Shown in pieces: positions 57,560 to 64,000 of a stretch of DNA of 64,000 bases; the stretch's first letter is position 1, and the number at the start of each line of letters is the position of its first letter. This DNA comes from CAVQMC01 sp963713505 (lineage in GTDB: Bacteria > Bacteroidota > Ignavibacteria > Ignavibacteriales > Ignavibacteriaceae): the NCBI GenBank assembly GCA_963713505.1, contig CAVQMC010000022.1, positions 62,001 through 126,000 of the forward strand. Direction: 5' to 3'. The position numbers and the translations under genes are program-made. The notes beneath the pieces are model-generated. The model made no database searches. It was not told where the DNA came from and saw only the letters and a program-made list of their open reading frames with translations.

Positions 57560-60500
57560 TTCTTACAAAAGTTGATGTAAACGGAATAAACTTAGATGAA
57601 TTAATTCAAAAGAAAATTTCGGATAAAAGTTTAGACCAGCTTTTATTAATTGTTCCAACCAACAGGAAAATAAGATCATTAAAAAAAGAACTAATTTCGG
57701 AATCACCTAAGCAAGTAACAGCCAAAATTAAATCTTGAAACTATCGGGACTTTCTCAACAAAGATTTTATTCGGAGATCATTCTTCCAGCAGTAAAGTTT
57801 TAAGTGAAGAAGCATCGATCTTACTTTTAAAACAGAGTTTTCAGGAAGTTGAATTAAAATATTTTTCTCATTATAAAAAAGAAATTCCGTTCGGAACCTT
57901 GGAAAGAGTTAAAAATGTAATTTCTGAATATAAACGTCATGGAATAACTCCGGAAAAATTAATTAATGAATCCGAAAAACTCTCCGGTTCGGAAAAAATT
58001 AAGGCTATTGATATTGCAGAAATTTATAAAGTTTATCAAAAGAAAATTGAAGAATTAAATGTAAAAGAAATCGGCGATGTTTATTCGGGAATTAATAATT
58101 TTAAATAGTAAAGAATTCGAATCGGTTTTTAAAGAATTATATAATCAAGTTGATCTTATTATAATCAATGGTTTTGATGAATTTACTTCTCCGGAAATAG
58201 ATATTATTAATTCTATTTCTCAATTAAAAAATGCAGAACTTTTTCTATCCTTCGATTACTACAAATTAAACCCGGTAATTTTTTCGCATCTCGATTCATG
58301 TTATGATAAACTTGTGAATAAAGGTTTTAAAAAAATTGAAGATTTTAGTCCAAGCAATAAAAACGAATTCCAGGAGAATGTCAGGAAAAACTTATTCAAT
58401 TCAAGAGATAAAAAAAACAATGAGAAATTTGAAGAAAATATTGTCAGGATTAATTGCGCAAACAGAGAAAAAGAAATTGAATTTATTGCAAAAGAAATAA
58501 AACAGTTAATAGCAAAATCAAATGTTGAACCGCGTAAAATTTGTATTGTTTTTAATTTGATTAATAAATATTCTCCAATTGTGAGAGATGTTTTTAATCT
58601 TTATAAAATTCCTTTTAATCTCACCGACCGATTTTCTTTAAGTACTTCCTCGCCTGTTATTTCGATTATTAATTTTTTAGAAATACTTGAAAATGATTTT
58701 TACTATAAAAATTTATTCAGAGCGTTGAGCGGTTCATACATAAACATTAAAGATTTAAATTTGTCTTATATTTTAAAAGCTTCTGTTGATTTAAAAATAA
58801 TATCAGGTTTTGAAAACTGGAGAACTTCATTAATAAATGCAATTGAACAGATTAATGAATACGGTTCCGAAGAAAATAGTAATTATACAGCAAACAAGGA
58901 GATTTATAAAAAAGCACTGGAAGATATTGAAAAGATTTATGAAGCTTTAAATATTTTTAATAAAGAAATGTCTCTTGATGAATTCAGAAAAAATCTGTAC
59001 GAATTAATTTATTACATGGACATTCCTAACAAATTAATAAATAACGGCGATACTGCAGTTGAAGAAAATATTAAAGCATTAACTACTTTTATTGAAACTG
59101 TTGATGAAATAATTGATTTATTTAAATTGGAATACGGAGAAAAAGCTAAATTCAAATTAAAATTTTATTTGAACCAAATTCGCACAGCTGTTTCATCTGC
59201 ACGATTTAACATTAAAGAAAAACCCGGTTATGGAGTTCAGATAACTACAATGAACGAAATCCGCGGACTTCAATTTGATTATTTATTTATTTCGGGATTA
59301 TGCGACGGAGATTTTCCTACACGTTTTACACCTGAAATATTTTTTTCCGGATCATTCAAAAAGAGCGAGTACAATCATCAGACGGAAGAAAGATATCATT
59401 TTTATCAATCACTATGTTCATGGGAAAAAGGTTTGTATTTAACATTTCCAATGAACGAAGAAAAAAAAGAACTTGTTGAATCAAACTTTTTAACTGAATT
59501 TACATCACTATTTAAATGCAGAAATAAAGACCAGCAGAATTATAAAGATCTTATTTTTTCTAAAGAAGAATTACTAAAACTTATTGGTGAAGTTGGAGTT
59601 GAAGAATTCAAAAAGAAATATAAAGATGAGAAAATAGATTTAAATAAAATTGAAAATGCAATTAAAATTGATAAACTAAGATTAAACGAACCTTTCGGAA
59701 ATTCAGAATTTACCGGTAATATTTTTAAGGATTTGGATGAAGAATCGAAAAAAGAATTAGAAGATTATAAACATAAGCAGTTTTCAATTACACAGTTGGA
59801 AACTTATGCAAAATGTCCTTATAAATATTTTGCGGAAAGAGTTCTTAAACTTAAAACCATTGAAGAACCGACCGAAGAAATTGAAGCCCTGGAACTTGGA
59901 AGTATTTTGCATTTTATATTATTTAAATTTTATTCTGAAATAAGAAAAAAGGGAATTATTCTTTTTAATTGTAGTGAAAAAGATTTCGCTTTTGCAGAAG
60001 AATTATTATTTAAAATTGCCGAAGAAAAAATTGAACAGGTAAAATTCAATTCGCCTTTATCATTTTATGAAAAAGAAAAAATATTAGGAATAAATGAAAA
60101 CAAAAAAGAATCTATTTTGTATAAATTTTTAAATGCCGAAAGAGAAAATAAAGATGGATATATCCCTGAGTTTTTTGAAATAGGTTTTGGAAAAATTGAT
60201 GACGATAATAAACACGTTCAAGTCGATGTTAAAATCGACGATATAAACGTTCGCGGAAAAATTGACAGATTAGACATTAACAGTTCTAATGAATCATATA
60301 AAGTTGTAGATTATAAATTAAGCGGTAAAAAACCAACTTCTCAGGATTTAACCGAAGGAATTTCTCTTCAGCTTCCATTATATATGTTTGCTGCTAAAGA
60401 ATTAATTAAAACTCAATTAAATAAAAATTTTGAACCTGCCGGTTCGGAAATATATTCTTTAAAAGTAAATGAAAAGGATTTTGGTAAAAATTTAGTTAAA

Positions 60501-60719
60501 ACCGGCAGAATTACTGTTAAAGAATATGATAAAGAAACAGTTGAAAAATTAATAAACATGAACAATGAAATAATTAATATTTCTCTCGAATCGATTAAAA
60601 ATTATGTGAACTCAATAATAAACGGGAAATTTAATTTATCTACTTTATCCGACCGGGAAAATAAAGTCTGCAGATTTTGTAATTTCAGACCGATCTGCAG
60701 AATTCAGGAAGTTGACTAA
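57556..60719 (+). CDS. AddB-like PD-(D/E)XK nuclease/helicase-fold protein with Fe-S cluster (two frameshifts)
   Basis: About 1053 residues after repair. N-terminal LLLIVPTNRKIRSLKKEL is the AddB/RexB opening; a middle region has TTMNEIRGLQFDYLFISGLC; the C-terminal nuclease has VVDYKLSGKKP, the QLPLYMF box and the cysteines of an Fe-S cluster (CPYKYFA, then CRFCNFRPIC with spacing C-x2-C-x5-C). It repairs double-strand breaks with AddA, which is not adjacent. Frames change by one-base insertions at an A4 run, 57724-57727, and at a GGG run, 58088-58090. Starts 4 nt inside the CYTH gene. Confidence 0.85.
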
Positions 60720-60821
60720 TCTAAAAATCAATTACCTTTGTGTTATTTAGCATTGAAACTATTATAGTAAGTTATTAAAATGCATTAAAATTTAGAATAC
60801 AGAATAAAGAGATAAAGAAAT

Positions 60822-62786
60822 ATGAAAAAGTTAGTTCTACTTTTAATTGTAATTATATTTTCAAGTGCGGTTTACTCACAGCAATTTGACAAAGAATTTT
60901 TTCAGCATGAAAAAGAAAGATATGCACAGGAATTAAAATTTAATAAAGTATTATATCCCGGGGATTCCACTTATGATGTTACTTATTATAAATTAAATTT
61001 AACTGTTACGGTTTCTCCTAATTATTTATATGGAATTGTAACTGTAAATGCAAAAAGTAAAATGGATAATTTCAATCAATTCTTTTTGGATTTACAGGAC
61101 CCTTTAAATGTAGATTCGGTAAAAACCGGGAATACAAATCTTTCTTTTACTCACAGTAATGCAAAATTAAATATCACTTTAGATAGAAATTATTCGAATG
61201 GTGAAGCATTTTCCGTGACAGTTTATTATCAGGGTGTTCCCGGTTCAAGCGGATTCGGCAGTTTTACTTTCGGGCAGCATAACGGAACTCCTGCAATTTA
61301 TACTTTAAGCGAACCCTACGGTTCAAGTGATTGGTGGCCATGTAAAGATACTCCTGCGGATAAAGCAGATTCATCAGATGTTTGGATTACTTGCAGCAGT
61401 GCCTGGACTGCAGTTTCAAACGGTTCATTGATAAATACAATTGATAACGGAAACGGTACAAAAACTTTCGAATGGCAGAATAGATACCCGATTGCTCAAT
61501 ATCTAATTTCAATGGCTGTAACTAATTATACGGTTTATTATAATTATTTTCATTATGCACCAAATGATTCCATGCCGGTAATTCATTACATCTACCCGGA
61601 ACAATTTAATCAGGTTAAGGCACAACTGGATAAAACGCCTCATATGCTTCAGGTTTTTTCGGATAAATATGAACTTTATCCTTTTATAACTGAGAAATAT
61701 GGTCATGCGGAATTTGGTTGGAGCGGCGGTATGGAACATCAAACAGCGACCTCTCTCGGGCCCGGTGCTTTTTCCGAAGGAGTAATCTCCCATGAATTAT
61801 CACATCAATGGTTTGGTGATAAAGTAACATGCGCGGATTGGCATAACATCTGGCTCAATGAAGGATTTGCTACATATTCTGAAGGTGTTTGGTATGAGGT
61901 TTCTCAAGGTGAATCTGCCTATAATAATTATATAAATAGTATTGCTGCTTCTGCTAAAACTGCGAACGGATCAGTTTATTGCCAGGATATAAGTAATGTT
62001 AATACTATTTTTAATTATGCCAGAACTTATGCAAAAGGCGGAATGGTTTTACATATGTTAAGAGGTGTTGTTGGAGATTCGACTTTCTTCCACATTTTAC
62101 GTCATTACCTGGATGATCCGCAGTTAGCCTACAATGTTGCAACTACTGAAGATTTTCAAAGAAATGCTGAGGAAGTTTATGGCTCCAGCCTCGATTATTT
62201 TTTCCAAGAATGGATTTACGGCGAAAATTATCCTCATTATGATGTTGTTTGGAGTAAACATAATGTTAGCGGAAATATTTATAATGTAACTTTACAGGTA
62301 AATCAAAGTGCAAATTCAAATCCGACATTTTTTACTATGCCTTTACAAATAAAAATATCTACGGAAGCCGGAGATACACTTGCAACTGTTTTTAATAATC
62401 AGCAAAGCCAGACTTTTGATATTCAAGTAAACGGAATGCCGACAAGCTTAACTTTTGATCCTAATAATTATATATTAAAAGATCTTTCAATTTCTACAGG
62501 TGTAAAAAACGTTGGAGCTCCTTTTACATATCAGCTGGATCAAAATTACCCGAATCCGTTCAATCCGGCTACAAAAATAAAATATGAAATTGCAAATGCT
62601 GGAAATGTAACTTTAAAAGTTTATGATGTTTTAGGAAATGAAGTTGAAACACTGGTTAATAAATACCAGCAGGCCGGTGATCATACAATAACATTTGACG
62701 GTAGTAACCTAACAAGCGGAGTTTATTTTTATAGTTTAATTTCGGGAGATTTCCATCAAGTCAGGAAAATGATTTTGCTGAAATAA
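60822..62786 (+). CDS. M1-family aminopeptidase with T9SS sorting domain
   Basis: 654 residues. Signal peptide (KKLVLLLIVIIFSSAVYSQ). Zinc site HELSHQW at about 324-330 with the NEGFA block near 344, and the GGMEH exopeptidase motif near 306. A C-terminal sorting domain with NYPNPFNPATKI and VRKMILLK is attached, so the enzyme should be exported by T9SS and act at the surface, cutting N-terminal residues from peptides. Shorter than classic M1 enzymes (the C-terminal helical domain is missing). Intact. Confidence 0.92.
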   Translation: MKKLVLLLIVIIFSSAVYSQQFDKEFFQHEKERYAQELKFNKVLYPGDSTYDVTYYKLNLTVTVSPNYLYGIVTVNAKSKMDNFNQFFLDLQDPLNVDSVKTGNTNLSFTHSNAKLNITLDRNYSNGEAFSVTVYYQGVPGSSGFGSFTFGQHNGTPAIYTLSEPYGSSDWWPCKDTPADKADSSDVWITCSSAWTAVSNGSLINTIDNGNGTKTFEWQNRYPIAQYLISMAVTNYTVYYNYFHYAPNDSMPVIHYIYPEQFNQVKAQLDKTPHMLQVFSDKYELYPFITEKYGHAEFGWSGGMEHQTATSLGPGAFSEGVISHELSHQWFGDKVTCADWHNIWLNEGFATYSEGVWYEVSQGESAYNNYINSIAASAKTANGSVYCQDISNVNTIFNYARTYAKGGMVLHMLRGVVGDSTFFHILRHYLDDPQLAYNVATTEDFQRNAEEVYGSSLDYFFQEWIYGENYPHYDVVWSKHNVSGNIYNVTLQVNQSANSNPTFFTMPLQIKISTEAGDTLATVFNNQQSQTFDIQVNGMPTSLTFDPNNYILKDLSISTGVKNVGAPFTYQLDQNYPNPFNPATKIKYEIANAGNVTLKVYDVLGNEVETLVNKYQQAGDHTITFDGSNLTSGVYFYSLISGDFHQVRKMILLK

Positions 62787-62830
62787 AAAGTAAAAAGTAA
62801 AAAGTAAAAATTAAAAATTAAAAAAGTAAA
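62787..62830. repeat. A-rich 7-bp tandem repeat
   Basis: Units of the type AAAAGTA/AAAATTA are repeated about six times directly after the M1 aminopeptidase stop; low-complexity DNA that could act as a spacer. Confidence 0.6.
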
Positions 62831-62863
62831 ATTGCATGAATGCAAGTATGCATGGAGGATTAA

Positions 62864-62904
62864 ACACAGAGCCTTTGCGAACTTAGCGTTCTTTTCGGTT
62901 AACT
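62864..62904. repeat. Second CTTAGCG-type intergenic word cluster
   Basis: Words CTTTGCG, CTTAGCG and CTTTTCGG lie in about 30 bp, related in style to the cluster at 4105-4170. Confidence 0.35.
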
Positions 62905-62907
62905 TTT

Positions 62908-64000
62908 TTATGTGGAAACAGGTAAAGTAAAAGTAAATTTGCTTCCTTTGCCTTCTTCGCTTTCAACCCAAATTTTACAGCCGTTTTTTTCAATTATTTC
63001 TTTGCAGAGTATTAACCCTAAACCTGTTCCTTTTTCTTTTGCCGTACCTTCGGTTGAATGCGGCACATCAATTCTAAAAATTTTATCTATATTTTCTTTA
63101 GAAATGCCTACTCCGTTATCCTCAACAGAAATTTCTACTTTTCTATACTTAGTATTACAGCTAATTTCTATCGATCCGTTTTTATTAGTAAATTTAATAG
63201 CATTCGAAAGTAAATTGCGTAGAACTAAATCAAGTAAATCTTTGTCTGAAAATATTTTAATATTGTTATCAATACAATTTGTAATAGAAATACTTTTTTG
63301 ATTCGCCGACAAGGTAAAAGGTTCTATTACTTTGGTAACTTCATTTCTCAATAAAATATTTTCCGGCTGCGGAATAAACTTACCTGTTTGAACTCTTGCC
63401 CATTCCAGTAAATCTGTTAGAAAGTCGTATTGTCTGATTAATAGAAGTGGAAATAATACTTATATAATTTTTAATTTCTTCCTTTTTAAGAGATTCAAAT
63501 TCATCTATTAAAATTTCAGAATAACCTTTAAGCCTGAAATAAGGACTTCTTAAGATCGTGAGCAATAATTGAAAAGAATTTATCTTTAGTTGCATTTGAA
63601 ACTTGTAATTCCTTTGTATAACGCTGCAATTTAATTTCGGTTTCTTTACGAATATTAATCTGCTGATGTAATTCTCTATTTTTTAATTCTAGATCTTTAA
63701 ATAATCCGGCATTATGAACTATGCCGGCCGCCTGACCTGCAAAAATAGTTAACAGCCGCATATCAGAGTTAGTAAATTTTCTGGCATTTTCTCCGAATTC
63801 TTCAATTGCGAGAACACCGATTAAATCACCTTGATATAACATTGGAACTTCAATTACAGTCTTTAATTCTGAATTATCATATACAGGCAGTCGATGCTCC
63901 CAATTGATATAATCATCAATAATCATTGGTTGTCTTTTCTGCGCAACTCTTCCTGCCATACCCTCACCAATTTTTACTCTATAGCCAATTGGTTTAAGCG
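62908..64000 (-). CDS. GAF-domain sensor histidine kinase, 5' part outside window (two frameshifts)
   Basis: Open to the right edge of the window, so the N terminus is missing. Visible parts: a GAF domain (YRVKIGEGMAGRVAQKRQP; GDLIGVLAIEEFGENARKF), a HisKA domain with FFSIIAHDL then RSPYFRLKGYSEIL, and a HATPase domain (NLLSNAIKFTNKNG; KGTGLGLILCKEIIEKNG). One-base insertions near 63545-63552 and near 63428-63440 split it. No receiver domain is visible. Partner response regulator not in the window. Confidence 0.82.

Noticed and set aside
1..64000. CRISPR arrays, IS elements or integrated phage
   Set aside because: No direct repeats with unique spacers, no transposase or integrase frames and no phage structural genes were found by reading.

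Overview
The window is a single low-G+C bacterial chromosome segment (about one third G+C by eye). It looks like Ignavibacteriales or a close relative in the Bacteroidota/Chlorobiota/Ignavibacteriota group. Five proteins end in the 'NYPNPFNPST' type A sorting domain used by the type IX secretion system (T9SS), which is very common in that group. A b558-type sdhCAB operon, Shine-Dalgarno-led genes and many short secreted or outer-membrane proteins fit the same assignment. I see no insertion sequence, prophage, CRISPR array or rRNA gene; there is one tRNA.

Layout. 0-4.1 kb: two T9SS cargo proteins, the second a YCF48/BNR propeller. 4.2-11 kb: a beta-hydroxyacid dehydrogenase, then a TetR-controlled operon with a LolA-like protein, two FtsX-type permeases, a LolD-type ATPase and an outer-membrane barrel. 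11.4-15.1 kb: a tandem pair of paralogous T9SS proteins. 15.3-24.3 kb: a GNAT-nitrilase fusion, a porin, a giant coiled-coil P-loop protein next to an MscS channel, and a two-component system. 24.5-27.3 kb: two paralogous lipoproteins around a TPR protein. 27.5-35.8 kb: an amidoligase island with two ATP-grasp ligases, a GCS2-type ligase, two C39-like cysteine peptidases, an N-formylglutamate amidohydrolase and an isochorismatase-like hydrolase. 35.9-39.9 kb: a zinc-ribbon protein, a HAD phosphatase, and a cobalamin-riboswitch-controlled TonB receptor with a small membrane protein. 40.1-52 kb: housekeeping genes (sdhCAB, obgE, an M48 protease, tRNA-Met, secG, a PBP4-type peptidase, a LOG-like protein, rpsU, a universal stress protein). 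52-57 kb: an ECF-sigma-like factor between a tail-anchored protein and an M14 peptidase, then assorted enzymes. 57-64 kb: a CYTH phosphatase, an AddB-like nuclease, a T9SS-exported M1 aminopeptidase and the end of a GAF sensor kinase.

The best candidate for an under-described system is the 27.5-35.8 kb island. Its minus-strand operon runs C39-like peptidase, RimK-like ATP-grasp, GCS2 ligase, N-formylglutamate amidohydrolase, with joints of 6 bp, a 4-nt overlap and 0 bp. It looks like a small-peptide or peptide-tag synthesis and trimming pathway. A second C39/ATP-grasp module lies 3 kb away.

A caution for every reader: sixteen genes carry, in total, about 23 single-base frameshifts, of which about 21 are one-base insertions. 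In each case the reading continues in another frame with intact family sequence and no other damage. I read most of these as consensus errors in the assembly, not as pseudogenes. I give the reconstructed full spans and state where the frame changes.
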